Part shown: one piece after another, positions 38,437 through 47,369 of the stretch
Layout: every line of letters begins with the position of its first letter
How positions within the stretch are numbered: the stretch's first letter is position 1
Assembly (NCBI RefSeq): GCF_039680535.1
Contig: NZ_JBDKSS010000005.1
Span: forward strand, 372,001-436,000
Length of the DNA: 64,000 nt
From: Parvibaculum sp039680535
GTDB taxonomy: Bacteria; Pseudomonadota; Alphaproteobacteria; Parvibaculales; Parvibaculaceae
Direction of reading: 5' to 3'
The notes under the pieces: generated by a model
Database searches by the model: none
What the model was told of the DNA's origin: nothing
What the model saw: the letters and a program-made list of their open reading frames with translations, nothing else
Program-made: the position numbers and the translations under genes

Positions 38437-38985
38437 TCAGGAAGCCTTGCGCTTCGCAGGAGCGCGCTTGGCGGCCGGACGCTTCGTCGCGGCGGCGCGG
38501 CGCGGCGCCTTGGCGCGTTCAGGCTCGGCGGCCTTCAATTCGCCGACAGCGCTGGCGAGATGGCCGAGGCCCTTCAGCAGATCGGCCTGAACCGTCTTCG
38601 GAAGAAGATCGAGCAGCGCCTTTTCTGCGGCGAGCGCGCGCGGCAGGGTCGTGGTGAGAGCGCGACGGCCGGCGGCGGTGAGGCGGACGGCATTGGCACG
38701 AGCGTCTTCCGCGGTGCGCTTGCGGGCGAGAAGGCCGTTTTTAATCATACGGCTGATCATGTCCGCCAGAGTCGAGCGATCGATGCCCGTACGGTTGACG
38801 AGATCGGTCTGGCTCAGACCTTCTTCCTCATTGACCGCAAAGAGCACGATGAACTGGCGCGGCGTTATAGCACCGTTACCCATCTGCTGAACGAACTGAT
38901 CGTAGGCGAACTGTTGAGCGCGCCGCAGCAGATGACTAAGAGAGCTTTCGAGATCGTAACCCCCCGCCGACTTTCTGGCTGCCAT
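38437..38985 (-). CDS. MarR family transcriptional regulator with a Lys/Arg/Ala-rich C-terminal tail
   Basis: The 182-residue protein has the MarR winged helix: AITPRQFIVLFAVNEEEG, SQTDLVNRTGIDRSTLADMI (recognition helix region) and ARANAVRLTAAGRRAL. After the dimerisation helices, the last 32 or so residues are Ala, Lys, Arg and Pro almost only (AKAPRRAAATKRPAAKRAPA). This is an H1-like basic tail not normally present in MarR proteins and would add non-specific DNA affinity. ATG 38985 has GGAGG nine bases upstream. It is convergent with the ccm genes and divergent from the Nudix gene. Confidence 0.9.
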   Translation of the reverse strand: MAARKSAGGYDLESSLSHLLRRAQQFAYDQFVQQMGNGAITPRQFIVLFAVNEEEGLSQTDLVNRTGIDRSTLADMISRMIKNGLLARKRTAEDARANAVRLTAAGRRALTTTLPRALAAEKALLDLLPKTVQADLLKGLGHLASAVGELKAAEPERAKAPRRAAATKRPAAKRAPAKRKAS

Positions 38986-39436
38986 TTCTAGAACCTCCGA
39001 TTTGTGCGCTGAACCATTACTGTACCGTGTTCCAGTCGCATTTAGAGTGACCACGCGCCTTTTTGATCTTGTTGGAACGCAAGGAGAGCGAGCGAATTTT
39101 GCTCGATCACGGACGCGGAATATCATCATATGCACCTTACGAGGCCACTAGTGCAAGAGGTTGCGCGCACGAGAAATGGCGAGTGTGCCGTCCGGCGGCG
39201 GAATAAATGCATGAATTCCCTAATTCTGCATAAGGCGCGTTTATAACAGTGATTTCGATAGCTCATACGGCTTAGTTCCGTAAGCGGATCAACGAGATGA
39301 TGAAATGACCAGTTCTGAAAATACGGGTGGTCCGATGGATAGACCACGGTCTCAAAGGCCGGGTGCAATGAAGCACAGAGAGCCGGGGACGGAGCATGAA
39401 CTTCTCTTCACGAACCGTGTGCCGACCGGAGACAGC
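38986..39436. other. Divergent intergenic region between marR and the Nudix gene
   Basis: About 450 bases without a supported gene. It must hold promoters for the two divergent genes. An inverted repeat lies at 39207-39231. If the Nudix protein starts upstream (ATG at 39305, 39335 or 39368), the region is shorter. The section 39100-39310 is clearly richer in A and T than the coding neighbourhood. Confidence 0.5.
39207..39231. promoter_or_regulatory. Inverted repeat, candidate MarR operator
   Basis: ATGCATGAATT (39207-39217) and AATTCTGCAT (39222-39231) form a near-perfect inverted repeat with one bulged T and a four-base centre. The size fits a dimeric regulator such as the neighbouring MarR protein. 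The position, about 220 bases from the marR start and 205 from the Nudix start, is plausible but not diagnostic. Confidence 0.35.
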
Positions 39437-39931
39437 ATGTCGCGCGACATTTGCGACCGCTGCGGCTTCATTCATTACGACAATCCGAAGATCGTCGTCG
39501 GTTCGGTTGTCACCCATGGCGACCGGTTTCTGCTGTGCCGTCGTGCGATCGAACCGCGCAAGGGCTATTGGACCTTGCCTGCAGGCTTCATGGAGCATGG
39601 TGAGACGACGGAGGAGGGCGCGCGGCGCGAGGCGTTGGAGGAGGCTAACGCCGATATCCGCATTCGCGACCTTCTGGCGATCTACAATATTCCCCGTATC
39701 GCGCAGGTGCAGATGATGTACCGCGCCGAACTTGTCTCGCCCGTGTTCTCGGCCGGGGCCGAAAGTCTCGAGGTCGCGCTCTTCGCCTGGGACGAGATTC
39801 CGTGGGACCAGCTCGCCTTTCCAAGCGCCTATTGGGCGCTGAAGCAATTCCATTCGGTGATGGATCAGGCGGTCATCGCGCCCTTCTCCAATCCCGAGGG
39901 CGAACTGGCCAATTCGTTCCCGTTTCGTTGA
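39437..39931 (+). CDS. Nudix hydrolase with N-terminal zinc-ribbon-like segment
   Basis: The 164-residue protein begins with CDRCGFIHYDNPKIVV, a partial zinc ribbon typical of NudC-like and YjhB-like Nudix proteins. The Nudix box follows at 50-72 (AGFMEHGETTEEGARREALEEAN), with Asn in place of the usual final Gly. These proteins hydrolyse nucleoside diphosphate derivatives such as ADP-ribose or NADH. ATG 39437 has CGGAGACAGC upstream; the longer frame from 39305 adds an unstructured polar stretch. Confidence 0.9.
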   Translation: MSRDICDRCGFIHYDNPKIVVGSVVTHGDRFLLCRRAIEPRKGYWTLPAGFMEHGETTEEGARREALEEANADIRIRDLLAIYNIPRIAQVQMMYRAELVSPVFSAGAESLEVALFAWDEIPWDQLAFPSAYWALKQFHSVMDQAVIAPFSNPEGELANSFPFR

Positions 39932-40055
39932 GGTGGGAAACGGGTTCTTTGGCCACTGGTGCAATTGCTCCGTTCGCGGCATTCTGCGGGGCATGTTGGA
40001 GGCTTGATGGGGACCGTGCCTGTCGCAGCGGCAGGTATTGGAGGGGGAAAGAACG

Positions 40056-41720
40056 GTGGCAACTGAAGCAAAGGCGCGCCGCCCGCGTGCGCAGGGGATG
40101 ACGACTGAAGAGCGCAAGGTGATTTTCGCCTCGTCGCTCGGCACGATGTTCGAGTGGTACGACTTCTTCGTCTATGGCGCGCTCGCCGCCATCTTCTCGA
40201 AGCAGTTTTTCGCAGGCGTCAACGATACGGCCGCGTTCATCTTCGCGCTTCTCGTCTTTGCCGCGGGTTTCGCGGTGCGCCCCTTCGGTGCGCTTGTCTT
40301 CGGGCGGCTGGGCGATCTGGTCGGCCGCAAGCATACGTTCCTGGTCACGATCATCGTCATGGGCGCCGCGACCTTCCTGGTCGGCCTGCTACCCACCTAT
40401 TCCTCGGTCGGCATACTTGCGCCCGCGCTTCTCGTCCTCCTGCGGATGCTGCAGGGACTTGCGATCGGCGGCGAATATGGCGGCGCGGCAACCTATGTCG
40501 CCGAGCATGTTCCTTCCGAACGTCGGGGCGCCTATACGTCGTGGATTCAGATGACGGCGACGGCGGGGCTTTTCCTGTCGCTCCTCGTCATCATGACCTG
40601 CCGCTCGCTGATGCCGGTGGAAGCCTTCGATTCATGGGGCTGGCGCCTGCCATTCCTGATTTCGGCCCTTCTCCTCGGCGTATCGGTCTGGATCCGCCTG
40701 CAGCTCGACGAGTCCCCGGTTTTCAAACGCATGCAAGAGGAGGGCAAAGGTTCGAAGGCGCCGCTGCGTGACAGCTTTGCCAAATGGTCGAACCTCAAGA
40801 TCGTGCTCCTGGCGCTTTTCGGCCTCTCCATGGGCGAGGCAGTGGTCTGGTATACGGGCCAGTTCTATGCGCTGATCTTTCTCACGCAGGTTATCAAGGT
40901 CGAGCCGCAGACGGCGAACCTGCTTGTCGCGGGCGGCCTCGTCATCGGGACGCCCTTCTTTGTGATTTATGGCTGGTTCTCGGACAGGATCGGCCGCAAG
41001 CCGATCATCATGGCTGGTTGTCTGCTCGCCGCGCTGACCTATATGCCGATCTTCCACGCCATCACGCATTTCGCCAATCCGGCGCTCGAACGCGCCCAGG
41101 AGACGGCGCCGGTGACGGTCAGCGCCGATCCGGCGGAATGTTCGCTTCAGTTCAATCCTGTCGGAACCTCCGCCTTCACCTCGTCCTGCGACGTGGCAAA
41201 GACCGCGCTGGTGAAGCGCGGCGTGCCCTATTCCAACATCGCCCTGCCCGCAGGGGCCGCTGCCCAGATCCATGTCGGCGGCGCGCTGGTCCCTTCCTAT
41301 GAAGCGACCGCGGCAGGTGCCAAGGAAAAGGCTGTCGCCTTCGAGGCGGCGCTGACGGCGGCACTCGCTCAGGCTCGTTATCCGGCCAAGGCCGATCCGA
41401 CCGAAATCAACGCGCCGATGGTGGTGCTTCTGATCGGCCTGCTCGTCATCTTCGCGGCGCTGACCTATGGGCCGATCGCGGCGATGCTGGTGGAGCTCTT
41501 TCCGGCGCGCATCCGCTATTCGTCGCTCTCGCTGCCCTATCACATCGGCAATGGCTGGTTCGGCGGCTTCATGCCGCCCATCGCCTTTGCGGTGATCGCG
41601 GCCACGGGCAATATCTATAGCGGGCTATGGTATCCGATCGTGATCGCGGGAATCTGCTTCGTTGTCGGCGTGCTGTTCCTGCCGGAAACGAAGGATCGCG
41701 AGATTCATCACGGCGTCTGA
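40056..41720 (+). CDS. MFS transporter of the metabolite:H+ symporter (MHS) type
   Basis: The protein is about 554 residues and starts at GTG 40056, which has GGAGGGGGAAAG just upstream. The N-terminal SSLGTMFEWYDFFVYGAL is the MHS signature. RLGDLVGRKHTFL and DRIGRKPIIMAG are the MFS loop 2/3 and 8/9 motifs. Twelve spans are predicted, with a loop of about 100 residues holding two cysteines (ECSLQFNPVG and TSSCDVAK) between a C-half pair of spans, so it is periplasmic. MHS transporters take up organic acids or osmolytes; the substrate is not predictable here. Confidence 0.92.
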   Translation: MATEAKARRPRAQGMTTEERKVIFASSLGTMFEWYDFFVYGALAAIFSKQFFAGVNDTAAFIFALLVFAAGFAVRPFGALVFGRLGDLVGRKHTFLVTIIVMGAATFLVGLLPTYSSVGILAPALLVLLRMLQGLAIGGEYGGAATYVAEHVPSERRGAYTSWIQMTATAGLFLSLLVIMTCRSLMPVEAFDSWGWRLPFLISALLLGVSVWIRLQLDESPVFKRMQEEGKGSKAPLRDSFAKWSNLKIVLLALFGLSMGEAVVWYTGQFYALIFLTQVIKVEPQTANLLVAGGLVIGTPFFVIYGWFSDRIGRKPIIMAGCLLAALTYMPIFHAITHFANPALERAQETAPVTVSADPAECSLQFNPVGTSAFTSSCDVAKTALVKRGVPYSNIALPAGAAAQIHVGGALVPSYEATAAGAKEKAVAFEAALTAALAQARYPAKADPTEINAPMVVLLIGLLVIFAALTYGPIAAMLVELFPARIRYSSLSLPYHIGNGWFGGFMPPIAFAVIAATGNIYSGLWYPIVIAGICFVVGVLFLPETKDREIHHGV

Positions 41721-41724
41721 CGCC

Positions 41725-42351
41725 TCAATCGGCGGATGGCGCGTCCGACGCTTCTTTCGTGGCATATTTCGTCAGCACCGGCATTTGCGCCATGCCGAAG
41801 ACGATGGTGAGCGGCATGATGCCGAAAAGCTTGAAGCTCACCCAGAAATCGGTGTCGAAGCTGCGCCAGACCGCTTCATTGAGAAGGGCGAGGAACAGGA
41901 AAAAATAACCCCAGCGGCGGGTGAGGATCATCCAACCTTCATCGGAGAGGTCGAAGGCGGCATCGAAAAGCTGCTTCATCAGCGGCCTTCCGGTGAAGGC
42001 GGCGCCGAGCAGGGCGGCGGCGAAGAGCATGTTCACCAGCGTCGGCTTCAGCTTGATGAAGACATCGTCGTGAAGCACCAGCGTCAGCGTGCCGAAGACG
42101 ACGACGAACACACCGGTGACGAGCGGCATGGTCGGAATCCTGCGGAACTTCCAATAGGAGACGGCCAGCGAGGCGATGGTTGCGATCATGAAGACAGCGG
42201 TCGCGAAGAAGATGCTCGGGCCGGGCGCGCCGCCAACGAGAAGGTGGCCCTTGGAATTGGCGAGGAAAAAGATGACCAGCGGGCCCAGTTCGAGCCCCAT
42301 GCGGAGCCATTGCGTGGCCGTCGGTCCCTGGCTGTCCGGCGCTTCGCTCAT
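41725..42351 (-). CDS. yciB: Inner membrane septation protein YciB/IspZ family
   Basis: The 208-residue protein has five or six hydrophobic helices and the family sequence GLELGPLVIFFLANSKG, NMLFAAALLGAAF and DFWVSFKLFGIMPLT. YciB proteins are linked to cell envelope integrity and septation. It lies two bases downstream of ftsY and is probably the last gene of a dapF-mtaB-ftsY-yciB operon. Confidence 0.94.
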   Translation of the reverse strand: MSEAPDSQGPTATQWLRMGLELGPLVIFFLANSKGHLLVGGAPGPSIFFATAVFMIATIASLAVSYWKFRRIPTMPLVTGVFVVVFGTLTLVLHDDVFIKLKPTLVNMLFAAALLGAAFTGRPLMKQLFDAAFDLSDEGWMILTRRWGYFFLFLALLNEAVWRSFDTDFWVSFKLFGIMPLTIVFGMAQMPVLTKYATKEASDAPSAD

Positions 42352-42353
42352 GC

Positions 42354-43307
42354 TCAGTTCGCTCCCGTGATTGCACGGGCAAATGTGTCCGCGTCGAAAG
42401 GCTGAAGGTCGTCGATGCCCTCGCCGATGCCGATGAGATGCACCGGCATGCCGAAGCGCTTCGCGATGGCGATGAGAATGCCGCCCCGCGCCGTACCGTC
42501 GAGCTTGGTCATCACGAGGCCGGTCACATTGGCGATCTTGCCGAAGATCTCGACCTGGTTGACGGCGTTCTGACCCGTCGTCGCGTCGAGCACGAGCAGC
42601 GTCGCATGAGGCGCTTCCGGATCGAGCTTCTTCAACACGCGCACGATCTTCTCGAGTTCGGCCATGAGGTCGGCCTTGTTCTGAAGCCGGCCCGCCGTGT
42701 CGATGAGAAGGAGGTCGGTCTTTTCCTCTTTCGCGCGGGCGAGCGCCTCATAGGCAAGGCCCGCCGCATCGCCGCCGACTTTCGTCGTCACGACCGGCGC
42801 GCCGATGCGTTCGCCCCAGACTTTCAACTGTTCGACCGCCGCCGCGCGGAACGTGTCGCCAGCCGCAAGCATCACGCTCTTGCCCTCGCGCTTGGCCTTG
42901 GCCGCGATCTTTGCTGCCGTCGTCGTCTTGCCCGCGCCATTGACGCCGACCATCAGCACGACGAAGGGCTTCTTCTCTGCGTCGATGGTGAAGGGCCTGG
43001 CGACGGGCGCGAGCACCTTGGAGATTTCGCCGGCGACGATGGCGCGGATCTCCTCCGGCGTCACTTCCTTGTCGTAGCGGTCCTTGCCGACGGCCTCCGC
43101 CACGCTCGCTGCCGTGTCGATGCCGAGATCAGCGGCGATCAGAAGCTCTTCCAGCTCGTCGAGCGTTGCCCGGTCGAGCTTCTTCTTGGTGAAGATGCCC
43201 GTGATGCCTTCGGAGATGGTGCGGGTCGAGCGCGAAAGCCCTTCCTTCATCCGCTGGAAGAAGGATTTCTTTTTCTGCTGTTCCTCGGGGACGTCGGTCT
43301 CGCTCAT
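42354..43307 (-). CDS. ftsY: Signal recognition particle receptor FtsY
   Basis: The 317-residue SRP GTPase has GVNGAGKTTTAAKIA (P-loop), DTAGRLQNKADLMAEL, and TKLDGTARGG (G4). The N-domain begins after a short Lys-rich stretch (EEQQKKKSFFQRMKEG); the acidic A-domain of some bacteria is short here. It docks SRP-ribosome complexes at the membrane with Ffh, encoded at 47671. The start overlaps mtaB by four bases. Confidence 0.98.
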   Translation of the reverse strand: MSETDVPEEQQKKKSFFQRMKEGLSRSTRTISEGITGIFTKKKLDRATLDELEELLIAADLGIDTAASVAEAVGKDRYDKEVTPEEIRAIVAGEISKVLAPVARPFTIDAEKKPFVVLMVGVNGAGKTTTAAKIAAKAKREGKSVMLAAGDTFRAAAVEQLKVWGERIGAPVVTTKVGGDAAGLAYEALARAKEEKTDLLLIDTAGRLQNKADLMAELEKIVRVLKKLDPEAPHATLLVLDATTGQNAVNQVEIFGKIANVTGLVMTKLDGTARGGILIAIAKRFGMPVHLIGIGEGIDDLQPFDADTFARAITGAN

Positions 43308-44584
43308 GCCGCCCTGAGACCCTGGAAGGAGGCGCCGTCATGAGAGGCGAGGCGGACGTCGAGAATTTCGCCGGGGCGAACGCTCGCGTCGATGAGATGA
43401 ACCGGCGTGAACTGATGGGTGCGGCCGACGGTTTCGCTCTCCATCAGAACGGACCGCGTCTGGCCGAGGCCCGCTTCGAGGTGAAGGCGAATGCGTTCCG
43501 CGCCCTTCAGGCGCAGGCGTTCGGCGCGGGCCTTGATGAGGCCGCGGTCGAGCTGCGGCATGCGCGCGGCGGGCGTGCCGGGACGCGGGGAGAAGGGGAA
43601 GACATGGAGCCAGGTGAGGCCGCATTCATCGACGAGGCGCAGCGTGTTCTCGAACATTTCGTCCGTTTCGGTCGGGAAGCCCGCGATGAAGTCCGCACCG
43701 AAAACGATATCCGGGCGCAGACGGCGCGCTTCCTCGCAGAAGCGGATCGAATCCGCGCGGAGATGGCGGCGCTTCATGCGCTTCAGGATCATGTCGTCGC
43801 CCGCCTGCAGCGAGAGATGGAGATGCGGCATCAGCCGCTCTTCCTCGGCGATGAGGCGCATGAGCTCGTCATCGGCTTCGATGGAGTCGATGGAAGACAG
43901 GCGCAGGCGTTCGAGTTCGGGCACGAGCTTGAGGATGCGCCGGGAGAGATTGCCGAGGCTAGGGGTGCCGGGAAGATCGGCGCCGTAGGATGTGATGTCG
44001 ACGCCGGTGAGCACGACTTCGCGGTAGCCGCTTTCGACGAGGGCGCGAACCTGCGCCACGACTTCGCCGGCGGGAACGCTGCGAGAGTTTCCCCGGCCAT
44101 AGGGGATGATGCAGAAAGTGCAGCGATGGTCGCAGCCATTCTGCACCTGAACGAAGGCGCGGGCACGGCCCTCGAAACCCTGCACGAGATGACCGGCGGT
44201 CTCCTTCACCGACATGATGTCGTTGACGCGGACGCGTTCATTCGCATGAAGCGCGCGAGCGGGCTGCCAGCTCTCGGCCTGCATCTTCTCGTCATTGCCG
44301 AGAACGAAGTCGACTTCGGCCATGGCCGCGAATTCGTCCGGGTTTACCTGCGCCGCGCAGCCCGTGACGATGATGCGGGCATCGGGGCTTTCGCGCCGCG
44401 CCTTGCGGATCGCCTGACGCGCCTGACGCACGGCTTCATTCGTTACAGCGCAGGTGTTGAAGATGATCGCGCCTTCGAGACCGGCCTTTTCGGCATGGCC
44501 CTTCATCACCTCGGATTCATAGGTGTTGAGGCGGCAGCCGAAGGTGACGATTTCGGGCGTCTTCTTGTCAGGTGCGGGCTTCAT
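43304..44584 (-). CDS. mtaB: tRNA t6A37 methylthiotransferase MtaB
   Basis: The 426-residue radical SAM methylthiotransferase has an N-terminal MTTase domain starting EIVTFGCRLNTYESEVM and a radical SAM centre CDHRCTFCIIPYGRGNSRS. The C-terminus is a TRAM-like region. It converts t6A37 to ms2t6A37 in ANN-decoding tRNAs. ATG 44584 overlaps dapF by four bases; the frame open from 44683 is inside dapF. Confidence 0.95.
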   Translation of the reverse strand: MKPAPDKKTPEIVTFGCRLNTYESEVMKGHAEKAGLEGAIIFNTCAVTNEAVRQARQAIRKARRESPDARIIVTGCAAQVNPDEFAAMAEVDFVLGNDEKMQAESWQPARALHANERVRVNDIMSVKETAGHLVQGFEGRARAFVQVQNGCDHRCTFCIIPYGRGNSRSVPAGEVVAQVRALVESGYREVVLTGVDITSYGADLPGTPSLGNLSRRILKLVPELERLRLSSIDSIEADDELMRLIAEEERLMPHLHLSLQAGDDMILKRMKRRHLRADSIRFCEEARRLRPDIVFGADFIAGFPTETDEMFENTLRLVDECGLTWLHVFPFSPRPGTPAARMPQLDRGLIKARAERLRLKGAERIRLHLEAGLGQTRSVLMESETVGRTHQFTPVHLIDASVRPGEILDVRLASHDGASFQGLRAA

Positions 44585-45453
44585 GCGACCACGCCTCCGG
44601 CAAGCAGGCGTTGATCGAGGTCGCCCTCGAATTCGAATTCGATGGGGCCCGTCATATAGACGTGGTTGTCGGCCTCGCGCCATTCGATGTCGAGATCGCC
44701 GCCCGGCAGCGTGATCGTCACCTTGCGCTCGGCGAGGTGGCGGCGCACGGCGGCAACGCCTGTCGCGCAGGCGGCGGTGCCGCAGGCGCGGGTGAGCCCC
44801 GCCCCGCGCTCCCAGACCTTGAGCTTGATATGCGTCGGCGAAAGCACTTGCGCGACCGAGATATTGGCGCGCTCGGGAAAGAGCGGGTGATGCTCGAGCA
44901 TCGAACCGATCCTGCCGAGGTCGATGGCGTCGGCGTCCTTCACGAAGAAGATCACATGCGGATTGCCCATGCTGACAGCGGAGGGCGAATGCATGACCGG
45001 ATTGCCGAGCGGGCCGACCTCAAGCTCGATGGTGCGCGTGTCGGCGAATTCTTCGGAAAGCGGAATCTCGTTCCACTTCAGGCGCGGTTCGCCCATGTCG
45101 ACGGTGATGCGTCCGTCGCCTGCGTCGGAACAGACGATGACGCCGGAGGGCGTCTCGAGGCGGACTTCGCTCTTGCCCGTCTCGTTGAGGATCAGGCGTC
45201 CGATGCAGCGGCTCGCATTGCCGCAGGCGCCGACCGTCGAGCCGTCCGCATTGCGGATGCCCATATAGGCGTCGCCGCCGGCGCGGGGATTTTCGATGGT
45301 GATGAGCTGGTCGCAGCCAATGCCCTTGTCGCGGTCGGCAATGGCGCGGGTGGCGTCATCGGAGAGCGCAAGCGGGTGCGAGCGGACATCCAGCACGACG
45401 AAGTCGTTGCCGAGCCCGTTCATCTTCCGGAAATGCACGCCCGATGTGACCAT
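44581..45453 (-). CDS. dapF: Diaminopimelate epimerase
   Basis: The 290-residue PLP-independent epimerase converts LL- to meso-diaminopimelate for lysine and peptidoglycan. Both catalytic cysteines are visible: GACGNASRC and RACGTAACATG. MNGLGNDFVVLD near the N-terminus is the family start. It is the first gene of the operon that continues to mtaB, ftsY and yciB. Confidence 0.98.
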   Translation of the reverse strand: MVTSGVHFRKMNGLGNDFVVLDVRSHPLALSDDATRAIADRDKGIGCDQLITIENPRAGGDAYMGIRNADGSTVGACGNASRCIGRLILNETGKSEVRLETPSGVIVCSDAGDGRITVDMGEPRLKWNEIPLSEEFADTRTIELEVGPLGNPVMHSPSAVSMGNPHVIFFVKDADAIDLGRIGSMLEHHPLFPERANISVAQVLSPTHIKLKVWERGAGLTRACGTAACATGVAAVRRHLAERKVTITLPGGDLDIEWREADNHVYMTGPIEFEFEGDLDQRLLAGGVVA

Positions 45454-45575
45454 GATGGGCCGTATATGGCGCTTTTCCGGTGGAAATACCAGTCGTTTGC
45501 GCCGCTACGGGCGCAGCAGGGGGCGCTCCGTTTCGCTGAAGCTGGTACGATGGCGCCCGTTTTGGGGGGGCGGCA

Positions 45576-46424
45576 ATGCGAAAAACGGCGCTATGGGTTC
45601 TGGCGGGGCTAGTCGCGGCCGCATGCCTGGTCGGGCTGGGCTTCTATCTCTGGGCGAGCGCCCTCTTTGCCGAGCCCTCGGCGCGCGAAGTCCCATCGGT
45701 CGCCGGTGCGCTTGGCGCGACGCGGGTTTTGGCCGTTTTCGCCCATCCCGACGATGAACTGCGGGTAGCGGGCCTTCTTGAGACTGCGAAAGGCCGGGAC
45801 CATGCCTTTACCGCTCTGGTCACGGCGACCCGCGGCGAGAAGGGGACGCAGGTGCCCAAGGTCGCCAGACAGCGCGAGCTAGCGCTGATACGGACCGCCG
45901 AGGTGCTCAAAAGCGGCTATGCGCTGGGAATCGACGAGCAGGAGGTCTGGGATTTTCCGGATTCCGGGCTCGCCAATGTCGATCTCGACACGCTCGCCGG
46001 TCGCATCGAGCGCGCGATGGAGCGCTACCGGCCCGATCTCGTCGTCACCTTCTGGCCTGCGAGCGGCGAATCGGGCCACCCCGACCATATGCGGATCGGC
46101 CTCGCGACACAGGCTGCCGCCTTGCGGCTCAACGAGGCACCTGCCGTCGATGGCTATCGGGGACCGAAATGGATCGCTTACGTGGTGGCGCCGCGCCGTG
46201 GCATCCGCGCCATTGGCGGGGCGGCGGGGGCTTTCGTCGCCGCCAATGAACCCGATCCCGACCTTGCGATGGCGGCGAAGCTCTCTATCCGCATGAGGGG
46301 TTGGAAAATCCACGCCTCGCAGGAATATTCGATTCCGACGACCTATCACCTGTCGGCGCGCCTCTATTACCTTCTCTGGGGCGATGAATTCTACAAGGTG
46401 ACTGAACTCAAGGAGCGGCCCTAG
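45576..46424 (+). CDS. PIG-L/LmbE family deacetylase, membrane-anchored
   Basis: The 282-residue protein has an N-terminal transmembrane helix (about 7-28), the zinc motif AHPDDE (His57, Asp60, Glu61) and GESGHPDHMRIG with the remaining zinc histidine. PIG-L enzymes remove acetyl groups from N-acetylglucosamine-type sugars. The membrane anchor suggests an envelope or glycolipid substrate, or one at the membrane face. It ends two bases before the CinA-domain gene. Confidence 0.9.
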   Translation: MRKTALWVLAGLVAAACLVGLGFYLWASALFAEPSAREVPSVAGALGATRVLAVFAHPDDELRVAGLLETAKGRDHAFTALVTATRGEKGTQVPKVARQRELALIRTAEVLKSGYALGIDEQEVWDFPDSGLANVDLDTLAGRIERAMERYRPDLVVTFWPASGESGHPDHMRIGLATQAAALRLNEAPAVDGYRGPKWIAYVVAPRRGIRAIGGAAGAFVAANEPDPDLAMAAKLSIRMRGWKIHASQEYSIPTTYHLSARLYYLLWGDEFYKVTELKERP

Positions 46425-46426
46425 AC

Positions 46427-46915
46427 GTGCAGGATCTTCTTCCCATAGCCGAACGGATCGGCGCGCTGCTGAAATCGCGCGGCGAGACGGTGGCCGTTTC
46501 GGAATCCTCGACCGGCGGCCTCATGTCGGCGGCACTGCTCTCGGTGCCAGGCGCGTCCGCCTATTACCTCGGCGGGGCGGTCGTCTACACGCAGAAGGCG
46601 CGTCGGGTGCTGATCGACCTCTCCGATGAGGCGATCGTCGAGGCCAGGGCTCAGAAGCCTTTGAGCGAGCCTTTCGTTCGCCTGCTGGGCCGCTCGCTTC
46701 GGGAGCAGTTTTCATGCACCTGGGCGCTGGCCGAGATTGGCGCGACCGGCCCGGCGGGCAGCCGCTATGGCGATCCGGCGGGCACAAGCTGCATAGCCCT
46801 TGTCGGCCCGGCGGAACACAGCTTCACGGTTCAGACCGGCAACGACGACCGGGTCTCGAACATGCGCGCCTTCGCCAAGGCCGGGTTGGAGTATTTTCTT
46901 CAAAATCTCCAATGA
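46427..46915 (+). CDS. CinA C-terminal domain / nicotinamide-nucleotide amidohydrolase family protein
   Basis: The 162-residue protein corresponds to the C-terminal deamidase domain of CinA (PncC-type) alone: TVAVSESSTGGLMSAALLSVPGAS, YLGGAVVYTQKAR and ALAEIGATGPAGSRYGDPAG. It recycles NMN to NaMN. The start is GTG 46427, with AAGGAG at 46410-46415. It probably shares a transcript with the PIG-L gene. Confidence 0.9.
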   Translation: MQDLLPIAERIGALLKSRGETVAVSESSTGGLMSAALLSVPGASAYYLGGAVVYTQKARRVLIDLSDEAIVEARAQKPLSEPFVRLLGRSLREQFSCTWALAEIGATGPAGSRYGDPAGTSCIALVGPAEHSFTVQTGNDDRVSNMRAFAKAGLEYFLQNLQ

Positions 46916-47159
46916 AATCAGGTGTTTGCTGATTTCCTGATATCGAATTCTCCGCGCCCCTTCGTTAATTCGCCGCAATGCGCCGGATCGATTTGTCGCC
47001 GGGCGCATTGTTTCCATAGGGGTTCCCCAAGGGCGAGCCCGGTGGAGTGCATTTCCGATATCGGATTTCCGTCCTGACATCGCCCCTGGTTGTCCCGTCG
47101 CACCTCGTCGCGGAGAAGTCCGCTTCATGGATGAGGGCGTCCCGAACAGGGAGATTTAA

Positions 47160-47369
47160 ATGACCGACACAAAGAAACCGCTCGATTCCGATGCACCGAA
47201 GTCCGATGCCCAGAGGGCCGACGACCTGAAGCAACTCGACCAGAGGATTTCGGAATTCAAGCAGGAAGAGGACCCCGGAATGCCCCGCTGGGTGGAGTCG
47301 ATGGCGACCGTTACCCACGAGGACAGGGAGCAGAACAGGTCGCCGAAGGCGGACAAGGGCTCGAAGTGA
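47160..47369 (+). CDS. Small hydrophilic protein of unknown function
   Basis: The 69-residue protein is rich in Asp, Lys, Glu and Ser with no hydrophobic core, signal peptide or recognisable domain. It starts MTDTKKPLDSDAPKS and ends SPKADKGSK; a middle helix (ADDLKQLDQRISEFKQEED) looks amphipathic. The ribosome site GGGAG is well placed. It looks like an intrinsically disordered stress-type protein, which is inference from composition only. Confidence 0.6.
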   Translation: MTDTKKPLDSDAPKSDAQRADDLKQLDQRISEFKQEEDPGMPRWVESMATVTHEDREQNRSPKADKGSK

